From Lentibacillus kapialis (GTDB lineage Bacteria > Bacillota > Bacilli > Bacillales > Amphibacillaceae), in contig NZ_BMNQ01000003.1 in NCBI RefSeq assembly GCF_014646635.1, positions 1 to 64,000 on the forward strand: a stretch of 64,000 nt of DNA. Direction: 5' to 3'. Shown here in pieces: positions 1 to 6,810 of the stretch. A model generated the notes under the pieces. That model was not told the origin of the DNA, made no database searches, and worked only from the letters and a program-made list of their open reading frames with translations. A program made the position numbers and the translations under genes. Position 1 is the first letter of the stretch. Every line of letters starts with the position of its first letter.

Positions 1-63
1 ACAATTGGCTCAATTCATGCCATGGTCATCAACGCTACCACAGGAATGCCACGTTCCAAATAA
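1..63 (+). CDS. C-terminal end of an unidentified protein (truncated by window edge)
   Basis: Frame 1 is open from the first base and stops at TAA 61-63, giving the last 20 residues of a protein that ends in TGMPRSK. The piece is too short to assign to a family. A GC-rich hairpin follows 22 bases later, which fits the end of a transcription unit. Nothing further about its function can be said from this window. Confidence 0.45.
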   Translation, partial: TIGSIHAMVINATTGMPRSK

Positions 64-84
64 ATCTAAATAAAGCATACATGA

Positions 85-112
85 AATCCCCATCTATACA
101 TAGGTGGGGATT
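85..112 (+). terminator. Possible weak terminator hairpin
   Basis: AATCCCC at 85-91 pairs with GGGGATT at 106-112 around a short loop. Only a weak T tract follows (ATTTG). It sits just after the edge gene, so a terminator is the simplest reading. The right arm also resembles a ribosome binding site. Confidence 0.35.
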
Positions 113-262
113 ATTTGACGCTTACATTACAAAAAGAATTGGATTTAGTAAGAAAAAATCAACGGTACCAGCTAGTATCAGAAATGACCCGGAATAAGAG
201 AAGAGCTTCCTATCTTGTTTCTGAAATGTTTTAAATTATTTAATAAGATTTTAATAAGTACA

Positions 263-557
263 CTAACTATTGTACTTTTGTTTCTCAGTATCAGAAAGGT
301 CAGTTTCTTCTCCAAGTTCAGTACTGTAATTTAGATTTCTTGAATTTCTAACGTTTTCTTCATCCATAGGACTAAACAATATGGTTAAGCAAAATAATCC
401 GCTTAAGCCGACAAGTGCATAGACAATTTTTTCCGTTCCAGCATCTTGCCCGCCGAAAAGAGCGATGACTAAATCAAATTGAAAAAATCCAATCAGTCCC
501 CAGTTAATTGTGCCTATAATCATCAACCCAAGTGTTGATTCGTCTTAAAGTTTCCAC
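263..557 (-). pseudogene. DUF378 family membrane protein with an apparent N-terminal frameshift
   Basis: The intact reading frame (263-526) begins at a TTG and encodes about 87 residues. It has two hydrophobic segments and the motif IGTINWGLIGFFQFDL, typical of the small two-helix DUF378 family of unknown function. A good ribosome binding site (GGAGGTG) precedes a GTG at 557. That GTG opens another frame encoding V-E-T-L-R-R-I-N-T, the expected family N-terminus, which leaves the DUF378 frame at a short AC repeat (plus-strand GTGT, 532-535). A two-base loss in that repeat would explain it. Either the gene is decayed or slipping, or the assembly has an error. A shorter product from the TTG remains possible but has no Shine-Dalgarno site. 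Confidence 0.6.
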
Positions 558-702
558 GCTTGAATCACCTCCATTTTGCTTGTTTTTCTGACATATTTCT
601 CTTTCCCTCAGAAATTTTCGCTATACTGTGAAACATGTGTGTCATAATTACATAAAAGATTGTCATAATAAGAAGGAATTACAAAAGAAATCAGGTGAAA
701 AT

Positions 703-960
703 ATGGAAGTCAATCAGTCATTTACTCCCGGTCAGGTTGTCTATATTATCATTCGTAATCCGCATGCTCAGGATGTAGCGAATGTACAGCAGGCAGCAGT
801 TGTACAAAATCCAGATACTCCCGAAGAACTGGCTTTGTTTTTACATGAAACTTACTTTCCTTTATCGGAGGAATTCGCCGTTTTTGAAACAGAAGAGGAA
901 GCGGAACAAACTTTTTATGAAGCGTTTGGATCACCAGAAGACGGTGATTATTATGGTTAA
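703..960 (+). CDS. splA: SplA, regulator of the spore photoproduct lyase operon
   Basis: This 85-residue protein carries the SplA signature region VVYIIIRNPHAQDVA near residues 10-25 and an acidic C-terminus. In B. subtilis SplA is a small TRAP-like negative regulator of the splAB operon. The start at ATG 703 is chosen because AGGTGA lies seven bases upstream. The longer frame beginning at 628 has no such site. The stop codon overlaps the start of splB, so the two genes are translationally coupled. The identification rests on sequence similarity and on the invariant splA-splB pairing. No clear sigma-G promoter was identified in the 145 bases upstream. Confidence 0.85.
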   Translation: MEVNQSFTPGQVVYIIIRNPHAQDVANVQQAAVVQNPDTPEELALFLHETYFPLSEEFAVFETEEEAEQTFYEAFGSPEDGDYYG

Positions 961-1981
961 GCCATTTGTTCCGCAATTAATTTATGTTGAACCCCGGGCA
1001 CTTGAGTATCCGTTGGGACAAAAACTGGTAGATAAATTCTGGGGTATGGGAATTGAAATCAGGGAGACAACCTCACATAATCATATTCGCAACCTTCCCG
1101 GCGATAATCATTTCCAAAAATATCGGAACGCGAAATCAACACTTGTTGTGGGGGTACGCAAGACACTAAAGTTTGACACATCAAAACCATCAGCCGAATA
1201 TGCGATTCCTTTTGCTACCGGATGTATGGGTCATTGCCATTATTGCTATTTACAGACAACAATGGGTAGTAAACCATATATTCGGACATACGTTAATACC
1301 GATGAAATTTTTGATGCCGCAGCAGCATATATGGAGGAACGAGCTCCGGAAATAACACGCTTTGAGGCATCATGCACTTCAGATATTGTTGGGGTTGATC
1401 ATCTGACCCATACACTTAAAAAGGCAATTGAATTTTTCGGAAGGTCTGTTTATGGCAGATTGCGGTTCGTAACAAAATTCGAGCATGTTGATCATCTGTT
1501 GGATGCAGAACACAATGGGAGAACCCGTTTTCGTTTCAGTATCAATGATGATTATGTCATAAAATATTTTGAACCAGGCACGTCAAGATTGAATGAACGG
1601 ATTAATGCGGCGGTTAAAGTTGCAGAAGCAGGCTATCCATTAGGTTTTATCGTTGCCCCTATTTATTTGCATGATGATTGGAAAAATGGTTATCACGAAA
1701 TGTTTGAAAAACTAAAGGATGCATTACCCAGATTTGCCAAGAGAGATCTAACATTCGAAATGATTCAGCACCGATTTACCAAGCCTGCCAAACGTGTTAT
1801 ACAAGAAAATTATCCGATGACTAAGTTAGAACTTGATGAGTCGAAACGGAAATGGAAATGGGGCAGATATGGAATCGGTAAGTACGTATATACCAGTGAG
1901 GAACAGGAAGACATCAAGGATACTCTGGGGAACTACATCCATCAATATTTCCCTGAATCAAAAATCGAGTACTTTACTTGA
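953..1981 (+). CDS. splB: SplB, spore photoproduct lyase (radical SAM)
   Basis: The 342-residue length equals that of B. subtilis SplB. The enzyme reverses the UV-induced spore photoproduct (5-thyminyl-5,6-dihydrothymine) in germinating spores using S-adenosylmethionine and a 4Fe-4S cluster. The cluster cysteines are seen as C91-x3-C95-x2-C98 within GCMGHCHYCYLQ. The hydrogen-donor cysteine is C141 in FEASCTSD. The start ATG 953 lies inside the splA stop region, a four-base-type coupled overlap. In-frame codons further upstream overlap splA and are not used. It provides direct UV-damage repair next to the endonuclease V-like gene at 3484-3858 and the carotenoid cluster. Confidence 0.97.
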   Translation: MVKPFVPQLIYVEPRALEYPLGQKLVDKFWGMGIEIRETTSHNHIRNLPGDNHFQKYRNAKSTLVVGVRKTLKFDTSKPSAEYAIPFATGCMGHCHYCYLQTTMGSKPYIRTYVNTDEIFDAAAAYMEERAPEITRFEASCTSDIVGVDHLTHTLKKAIEFFGRSVYGRLRFVTKFEHVDHLLDAEHNGRTRFRFSINDDYVIKYFEPGTSRLNERINAAVKVAEAGYPLGFIVAPIYLHDDWKNGYHEMFEKLKDALPRFAKRDLTFEMIQHRFTKPAKRVIQENYPMTKLELDESKRKWKWGRYGIGKYVYTSEEQEDIKDTLGNYIHQYFPESKIEYFT

Positions 1982-2038
1982 TAGCATAAATACCAACAAA
2001 CCTTATAAATTTTTGGCTAAGCCAGGAGGTATGAAAAA

Positions 2039-2416
2039 ATGGAACAAGAGCAAAATATTCAGCATACAATTTCAGCAAAGGATGCGCTGCATGATTATAA
2101 AGAAGGGCTTGGACATTTTTCTGAAAAGATGCCTGATATTGCGGAAGCATATAAAGCATTTACAGAAGTTTGTTTTCAGGAAGGATCACTCTCTCGAAGA
2201 CAAAAGCAACTCATTGCGTTGGGAATAAGTGTAATTTCCCAGGATGAGTACTGTATTATTTATCATGCAAAAGGGTGCATTGATCAGGGCTGTTCTGAAG
2301 ATGAAATTCTTGAAGCTGTTGGTGTCTCCGGTGCGTTTGGCGGAGGAGCCGCCATGAGCCAGACCGTTACACTCGTACAGGGTGCAATTCAGGAACTGCA
2401 TCATAAAGGTCATTAG
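2039..2416 (+). CDS. Carboxymuconolactone decarboxylase (AhpD-like) family protein
   Basis: This 125-residue protein has the compact all-helical CMD fold signature: LSRRQKQLIALGIS near residues 50-65, then the E-x-C-x4-H-type motif in DEYCIIYHAKGC. The second cysteine of the AhpD CxxC pair is not present in the usual place, so AhpD-like peroxidase activity is doubtful. The closest match by eye is the YurZ-type subgroup, whose function is unknown. AGGAGGT at 2024-2030 places the start at ATG 2039; the earlier ATG at 2031 is in another frame. It follows splB by 57 bases on the same strand and may share its transcript. Confidence 0.8.
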   Translation: MEQEQNIQHTISAKDALHDYKEGLGHFSEKMPDIAEAYKAFTEVCFQEGSLSRRQKQLIALGISVISQDEYCIIYHAKGCIDQGCSEDEILEAVGVSGAFGGGAAMSQTVTLVQGAIQELHHKGH

Positions 2417-2515
2417 ATTTGTAGGGACCTGTGGTTTATGACTGGAAACCTGTGTTTTTTAATCCGTAAATTTTATCGACACTATTGGGCCTGGTAATTT
2501 TGTTTTCACCGCTGA

Positions 2516-2603
2516 GGTATATATACCCAAATGATCCGGTAATCTATGGGTTTAGAAAAATTAAGCGCTCTTGGTATTATTTACTTCCATAGGTAAATAA
2601 TAC
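2516..2603 (+). promoter_or_regulatory. Two inverted repeats (candidate operators) upstream of the yugN-like gene
   Basis: A perfect 12-base palindrome, GGTATATATACC, lies at 2516-2527. A perfect 11-base inverted repeat follows: GTATTATTTAC at 2574-2584 and GTAAATAATAC at 2593-2603, separated by eight bases. The second ends about 20 bases before the ribosome binding site of the gene at 2636. Neither is followed by a T tract, so repressor binding sites are more likely than terminators. The cognate regulator is not recognisable. Confidence 0.5.
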
Positions 2604-2635
2604 GGATAAACATGTTATAAAGGAGAGCGCCATAA

Positions 2636-2989
2636 ATGATTGAATTGCAAACAGAACTTGAAGGGAAAAGAACCTATTACCGCGATATGGCAAAGCACTC
2701 AAAAAAGCTTGGTTATTGTCTCGGAGAATGTTGGGATTATCACAAGGGATGCCTGGATGGGGAACTAGACCGTCCAAATGCCTATATTCAATTTGAAACA
2801 CCGTGTGTAATCAAGCATGTCGTTAATACAGGGCTGGACAAAAATGCAAATGCACTAGGCGCTGCCACAGGTTTCAGCCAGTTTCAAGAGCCACTTGATC
2901 AAGATGGCTTGATAAGGGATAAAAACGAATGGGAGGAACTGGGCGAACAAGCAGTCAATAATATAATGGAATATGTCCGTTTTGCATAA
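2636..2989 (+). CDS. YugN-like family protein
   Basis: This 117-residue soluble protein matches the YugN-like family by its opening MIELQTELEG, the central GYCLGECWDYHKGCLDG region (about residues 26-42) and the C-terminal FSQFQEPLD motif. No biochemical function is known for the family. GGAGAG lies shortly upstream of ATG 2636. The pyridoxamine-phosphate-oxidase-like gene follows closely, so the two may be cotranscribed under the inverted repeats upstream. Confidence 0.8.
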   Translation: MIELQTELEGKRTYYRDMAKHSKKLGYCLGECWDYHKGCLDGELDRPNAYIQFETPCVIKHVVNTGLDKNANALGAATGFSQFQEPLDQDGLIRDKNEWEELGEQAVNNIMEYVRFA

Positions 2990-3010
2990 CCAATGAAAGG
3001 AATGTCCCGA

Positions 3011-3433
3011 TTGAGTAATCAGGAAATGCAAGATATTTTTGAAAAAATTATAGATGATAGTGCTGTTGGTACAATGGCGACAGTGAAACAGAATAAGCCA
3101 CACTCAAGATACATGACATTTATACGAAAAGATTTAAAGCTTTTTACTGCAACCAGTTTGGAAACGCATAAGGCTGAAGAAATTAAAGCAAACCCATACA
3201 CTCATATTTTGTTAGGTTATGAGGGAGAAGGATTTGGTGATAAATATGTGGAATATGAAGGTAAAGCTGCTATAAACAGCACCGCTGAGTTGAAAAATGA
3301 ATTATGGAATTCCTATCTGGAGAATTGGTTTAATGGTCCTGATGATCCGGATTATGTTGTGCTGGAAATTACACCAGTTAGAATACGAATTATGAATAAA
3401 ACAGGTGCTGAACCAAAAACATTTGAACTTTAA
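3011..3433 (+). CDS. Pyridoxamine 5'-phosphate oxidase-like general stress protein (YdaG type)
   Basis: The product is about 140 residues with the split-barrel flavin-binding fold of general stress protein 26. Visible features are the N-terminal helix, VGTMATVKQNKPHSRYM (substrate/FMN edge) and the C-terminal LEITPVRIRIMNKTG strand. Homologues bind FMN or related cofactors and are stress-induced in Bacillus. Three in-frame starts exist (ATG 2993, ATG 3002, TTG 3011). TTG 3011 is preferred because AAAGGA at 2996-3001 sits nine bases before it, while the ATGs lack a properly spaced site. The start is therefore uncertain by up to six codons. Confidence 0.8.
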   Translation: MSNQEMQDIFEKIIDDSAVGTMATVKQNKPHSRYMTFIRKDLKLFTATSLETHKAEEIKANPYTHILLGYEGEGFGDKYVEYEGKAAINSTAELKNELWNSYLENWFNGPDDPDYVVLEITPVRIRIMNKTGAEPKTFEL

Positions 3434-3438
3434 CAGGA

Positions 3439-3460
3439 ACCGGGCACTTATATGCCCGGT
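3439..3460 (+). terminator. Hairpin between convergent genes
   Basis: ACCGGGCA at 3439-3446 pairs perfectly with TGCCCGGT at 3453-3460 around a six-base loop. It lies between the convergent genes ending at 3433 and 3484. No poly-T run follows on the plus strand, so termination may be weak or bidirectional. Confidence 0.5.
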
Positions 3461-3483
3461 ACCTTGGTTCAGTATAAGATAAT

Positions 3484-3858
3484 TTACAGGCTGATTCTTT
3501 TCTCCGCAAGGTTTTTAATGCACGCCTGCAGATACTGTTGGTCATGTTCAGGGTAGATTGGATTGCTGGGTGATTTATGCTTATTCTTTAAACTTGCATC
3601 ACTGAATGGCGGACAAGTTTTTCCGCGGTAATGTGGATCCTCCCACAATACATCATTTTGGTACCCTCTTCGTTTCATTTCGTTTATGACCTTCATGTGA
3701 TACAAGTAGAGTTTATACGGTGAATGTTGGAATACATAATTAACCGTAGCATGTTTTTTCCCCCAGCCATTTCCACGAAGTGCACAACATTCTCTGTGTT
3801 GTCCAAGCAACTGTTGCCGGGGTAATTTGGGCAATAGATTTTCATGCCATAAACGCAT
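3484..3858 (-). CDS. Pyrimidine-dimer DNA glycosylase (T4 endonuclease V-like) family protein
   Basis: This 124-residue protein belongs to the conserved group opening MRLWHE followed by LPRQQLLGQHRECCALRGNG, related to phage T4 DenV. DenV cleaves the glycosyl bond at UV-induced pyrimidine dimers using its N-terminal amino group and Glu23. Here Glu23 falls at exactly the same position, in QHRE. A later segment, VFQHSPYKLYLYHMKVI, matches DenV in length and position. GGAGGAG precedes ATG 3858 at a good distance. Neighbouring splB makes a UV-repair role plausible, but activity is inferred. DNA-binding activity without lyase function is the main alternative. Confidence 0.75.
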   Translation of the reverse strand: MRLWHENLLPKLPRQQLLGQHRECCALRGNGWGKKHATVNYVFQHSPYKLYLYHMKVINEMKRRGYQNDVLWEDPHYRGKTCPPFSDASLKNKHKSPSNPIYPEHDQQYLQACIKNLAEKRISL

Positions 3859-3979
3859 TGTATTCTCCTCCGTTTTTAAATGTAGATATGTTTATGAATC
3901 ATGAACCTTTAGATGAAGTTTCCTATGACATTGTAAGTTGCTTTGTTCACAAATAATTTTAGAGCAGTAATAAAAGACA

Positions 3980-4600
3980 TTAATACGCAATTCCCACTCG
4001 TTTATGGAGAAAGGTACTCTCTGTTAGTTCCTTATAAGCAAATGCAGCGGTATCTCCAACGGAAATTTTCGTTCCATTTTCGGGCAATTCATTGTCGGCA
4101 GTGCGGTATTTACCTGTTTTTTCTCCCGCAGGCAGGTAAGTGGGACAGACAACTGTCCATGTCAGGTTCGAGTTTTTCAGCAGTTGAAAAGCAGCTAAGT
4201 GATCTTCCGCGGCGACTGTTGATTTACGTTTCGATTCATTTGTTTGAAAACGGTACATGCCGGGCCGTTTTCTACTATTTAAAATACCGGCAGTCCCAAT
4301 TGTTACGATACGGTTGAGTTCGTGCTCCTTCATAGATTGTACAATGTAAGGCATGCTTTTGGATAACGTTTGGTTTTTATTAGTGCTTAAAGCGCTTATC
4401 ACCACGGATGTACCCGACATGGAGCGTCGCACGGCTTCCTCGTCCAACACATTCCCTTGAATGACAGACAGAAAATCAGACTTAACCCGTAATTTTTCCG
4501 GTGTCCGGACAAGCGCTGTTATGTGATTCCGGTCAGCGATGGCTTTTTTTAAGATTTCCCGGCCTACTCTGCCGGTTGCTCCCAGTAAGTAAATGTTCAT
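3980..4600 (-). CDS. NAD(P)-binding SDR family protein (atypical short-chain dehydrogenase)
   Basis: The 206-residue protein begins with MNIYLLGATGRVGREI, a Rossmann fold with the G-x-x-G-x-x-G nucleotide motif at residues 7-13. It continues with ALVRTPEKL, the usual second strand of atypical NmrA/YwnB-like SDRs. No classical YxxxK catalytic pair is obvious, so it may be a redox sensor or isomerase rather than a dehydrogenase. ATG 4600 is chosen because AAGGAG precedes it. It starts one base after the stop of the upstream SRPBCC gene, so the two form a coupled operon. Similar SDR/SRPBCC pairs accompany LitR/CarH light-response loci in other bacteria (family knowledge). Confidence 0.75.
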   Translation of the reverse strand: MNIYLLGATGRVGREILKKAIADRNHITALVRTPEKLRVKSDFLSVIQGNVLDEEAVRRSMSGTSVVISALSTNKNQTLSKSMPYIVQSMKEHELNRIVTIGTAGILNSRKRPGMYRFQTNESKRKSTVAAEDHLAAFQLLKNSNLTWTVVCPTYLPAGEKTGKYRTADNELPENGTKISVGDTAAFAYKELTESTFLHKRVGIAY

Positions 4601-4601
4601 T

Positions 4602-5078
4602 TCATATGCTCCTTTTCCCGACAGCTCCAAATCGTTCTTTCAGTGTGTGATACCGAAATTGAAAGATATTCTGCAGTTTTTTCTCTATATTTATTTTGTG
4701 CATCAGTTGACCGAGGATGCCAAGCGGCAGTGCATAATGTACGATATCCGCCATTTCCACACCATTATCTGTTGCTGTGAAGTGGTGTTCATGATGCCAG
4801 AATCGGTACGGTCCAAAGCGCTGCTCATCGACGAAGTAGACCTGCTCTTGCGTATGGGTGATTTCTGTAACCCATGAAAGCCGGATGCCCAGAATTGGTC
4901 GTACCTGATAGGTGGCAATCATACCGGGATACATCTTCCCATCGGGCTCACTTTCCACTTGGAATTGCATCCATGGCGGTGTCAACTCCGGCAGTTTCCC
5001 CGGGTCTGAAAAAAAGTCCCACGCTTCTTGCAGTGAAATAGGCAATTGCTGTTTCGTCCGTAATTGATAAACTTTCAA
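4602..5078 (-). CDS. SRPBCC (START-like) family protein
   Basis: The 158-residue product has the layout of a single START-like ligand-binding domain. It opens with a strand and helix, IPISLQEAWDFFSDPGKLPELTPP-like in character (about residues 12-36). It then has W-M-Q-F and RFGPYRFWHHEHHF, typical of the SRPBCC proteins paired with epimerases. Such proteins bind hydrophobic ligands in a helix-grip fold, and no catalytic residues can be assigned. TTG 5078 is preferred as start since GGAGAGG lies five bases upstream; ATG codons at 5096/5093 overlap that site. Its stop is adjacent to the SDR start (4600). Confidence 0.72.
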   Translation of the reverse strand: MKVYQLRTKQQLPISLQEAWDFFSDPGKLPELTPPWMQFQVESEPDGKMYPGMIATYQVRPILGIRLSWVTEITHTQEQVYFVDEQRFGPYRFWHHEHHFTATDNGVEMADIVHYALPLGILGQLMHKINIEKKLQNIFQFRYHTLKERFGAVGKRSI

Positions 5079-5110
5079 TACATCCTCTCCCATCAAAATA
5101 GCGCTTGTTT

Positions 5111-5139
5111 TTGCCGCATATTCTATTTAGTACTATAAT
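5111..5139 (+). promoter_or_regulatory. Probable sigma-A promoter for the DUF1722 gene
   Basis: TTGCCG at 5111-5116 and TATAAT at 5134-5139 are separated by 17 bases. The start codon of the DUF1722 gene lies about 100 bases downstream. The leader contains a hairpin (GGCAGAG with CTCTGC). The same intergenic region must also carry the promoter of the divergent SRPBCC-SDR pair. Confidence 0.5.
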
Positions 5140-5240
5140 GGACCTAGATTAATTTTGGCAGAGTATAAAATACAAACTTTCTGCTCTGCATAGTCATTCG
5201 TCCAAAAAGGTAAAACTTCGTAAGAAAGCAGGTGACAACT

Positions 5241-5753
5241 ATGTGCGTCAATACGAATCGAATGGATGAAGAAAAACTGGTTTTGAAGACTGCCCAGGCT
5301 GTTTGGGCGGCAAATAAGTATTTTATTTTAGCGTGCAGTCAACAAAACTATCAAAACATAAGGCAGTACTTACGCCCAGATGTTAAAGAATTTAATGTTG
5401 CTTATCAACTGATGGAGGAGACCGATTCCCGCTTCCGAAATGTGCCGAGTGCGCAGTTACCGCAAATCATTAATGCACTTCAGCATATAGCCGGTTACTT
5501 TAAAAAGCAGCTGCCAGCTGGTGCGAAACAGAACTTGAATGTGTTGATCCGGCAAAGCCCCGGTCAAGCTATACGTGAACTTGAACAGCTGGCAGTGATT
5601 CACCATGTCGATTATCTGCTGTATTCACGCCTGTGGGAACGTCTGAGGGGACGGCCATTCCACGAGGTACCATACAGGCTGAAACACCAGGGAAAGAAAT
5701 TTCCGCAATCTTCCCTGTACTGGATGGGCGATCATGTCGTTTGCCAGGTATAA
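5241..5753 (+). CDS. DUF1722 (YbgA-type) domain protein
   Basis: This 170-residue protein is a stand-alone DUF1722 domain. The segment NKYFILACSQQNYQ (near residues 30-43) and the conserved HIAGYFKKQL with following helix LIRQSPGQAIRELEQL match the family. DUF1722 is often fused to DUF523 or found beside photolyase, CarH/LitR and carotenoid genes; its biochemical role is unknown. ATG 5241 is chosen over GTG 5232 because AGGTGA (5230-5235) lies five bases upstream. The gene converges on the CarH-like regulator gene, with only two bases between the stop codons. Confidence 0.75.
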   Translation: MCVNTNRMDEEKLVLKTAQAVWAANKYFILACSQQNYQNIRQYLRPDVKEFNVAYQLMEETDSRFRNVPSAQLPQIINALQHIAGYFKKQLPAGAKQNLNVLIRQSPGQAIRELEQLAVIHHVDYLLYSRLWERLRGRPFHEVPYRLKHQGKKFPQSSLYWMGDHVVCQV

Positions 5754-5755
5754 TT

Positions 5756-6643
5756 TTATCGAAGGACATCGTCAACGGTAAAGGAAATATCCATGTGTTT
5801 TGGTTTAACCAATTCAGTGTATTCCCAAACTCCTTTTCCGCCAATATAAAAGGAAATATAAGAATAACGGGCAGCGATGGCATCCAGTTCCTCAAGCAGG
5901 TTTTCATTTTGTTGAAAAGGGATTAAAGTGCTTGCAGAAAATAATACTTTGTGTGGTTGAATTCGATCAATAAGCCGTTCGATAGCGGTAAACTTCGGAG
6001 ATGCCCCGATTCTGGTCGTTCTCCAACCTTGCATCCGCATTTGCAGTAATACAATTTGCAGGGGTATCTCGTGCAATTCATCAGGCAGACAGAAACCAAG
6101 TGCGTGAGGTGCTTGTGCATAGTTACTGAAATTTCGGCTAATCTGCGTTAAAAAATCACGAACTACCAGACTCGATACTATTTCCTGACTCTCATCCCAT
6201 TCTTCTTTCTCCCACAAAAGCCCAATTTTTTCCATAAATGGTCGTACTGTGTTTTGCAAAAACAAATCAAGCCCGTACTGATGGTTCGCTTGTTTTAGCA
6301 GGAAAATCAAGCCATTCTCATCATAAATTGTCCCTCTCTCAATCAGCTTTGAAACATAATGACTTGGTTCGACCAAGTCCAGTTTTTCATACCACCGTGC
6401 TTTATCTTTATTGGCCAATACAGTTTGTATTGCCGCCTTCATCGGTTTACCCTGATCTCGTATTTCTTTTAAATCTGTCAGCGTTATTATATCTTCATGT
6501 GTATAGACACGATAACCATTGTTTAATCTTTTCGGCTTAATAATATGATATCTGTTCTCCCATTTGCGTATTAGCTGTTCTGAAAGCCCCGTTAATTTAG
6601 CAACTTCTTTAATATAGTAATGTTTTTCAGCTAAGTTGACCAT
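5756..6643 (-). CDS. MerR-family regulator with B12-binding domain (CarH/LitR-like)
   Basis: The 295-residue protein has an N-terminal MerR winged helix (about 8-75, with YIKEVAKLTGLSEQLIRKWE and NGYRVYTHEDI). A helical bundle (about 95-175) and a C-terminal cobalamin-binding Rossmann domain (about 180-290) follow. CarH proteins bind adenosylcobalamin, repress carotenoid genes in the dark and release DNA on illumination. Here the lower-ligand histidine is kept (H191 in ELHEIP). The capping motif W-x9-E-H appears as W144-x9-E154-I155, and the residue after the Trp is Glu instead of His. The final Gly of ExHxxG is Pro. Light sensing is therefore uncertain; B12 sensing is plausible. ATG 6643 follows AAAGGA at eight bases. 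It is divergent from crtN. Confidence 0.85.
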   Translation of the reverse strand: MVNLAEKHYYIKEVAKLTGLSEQLIRKWENRYHIIKPKRLNNGYRVYTHEDIITLTDLKEIRDQGKPMKAAIQTVLANKDKARWYEKLDLVEPSHYVSKLIERGTIYDENGLIFLLKQANHQYGLDLFLQNTVRPFMEKIGLLWEKEEWDESQEIVSSLVVRDFLTQISRNFSNYAQAPHALGFCLPDELHEIPLQIVLLQMRMQGWRTTRIGASPKFTAIERLIDRIQPHKVLFSASTLIPFQQNENLLEELDAIAARYSYISFYIGGKGVWEYTELVKPKHMDISFTVDDVLR

Positions 6644-6686
6644 AGCGTTCATCCTTTTACAAAAGTACCTAAATTGTAACATAAGA

Positions 6687-6773
6687 TTGTACAAAATAAA
6701 TTGATTTCCCTAAAAAAAGTCTATATATATTGAAAATCAATACACTGTACAAAACTTTAAATTAATGTATAAT
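6687..6773 (+). promoter_or_regulatory. crtN promoter and candidate CarH-like operator boxes
   Basis: The crtN promoter reads TGTACA (6746-6751), a 16-base spacer and TATAAT (6768-6773). The -35 box is embedded in CTGTACAAAA (6745-6754). A second copy, TTGTACAAAA, lies at 6687-6696, close to where the divergent regulator gene should start its transcript. Between them is an inverted repeat of ATTGATTT/AAATCAAT type (about 6700-6741). The pair of direct repeats covering both promoters fits dual repression and autoregulation by the neighbouring MerR protein. Operator function is inferred. Confidence 0.55.
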
Positions 6774-6810
6774 GTTAATAAATCAATAATTATTTATTAA
6801 GGAGACATAT

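Noticed and set aside
115-234. 39-codon frame (TTG start) behind an AGGTGGGGA site, faintly like small Spo0E-type phosphatases
   Set aside because: It lacks the SxxLD-type Spo0E motif, the site overlaps a hairpin, and no family match could be made.
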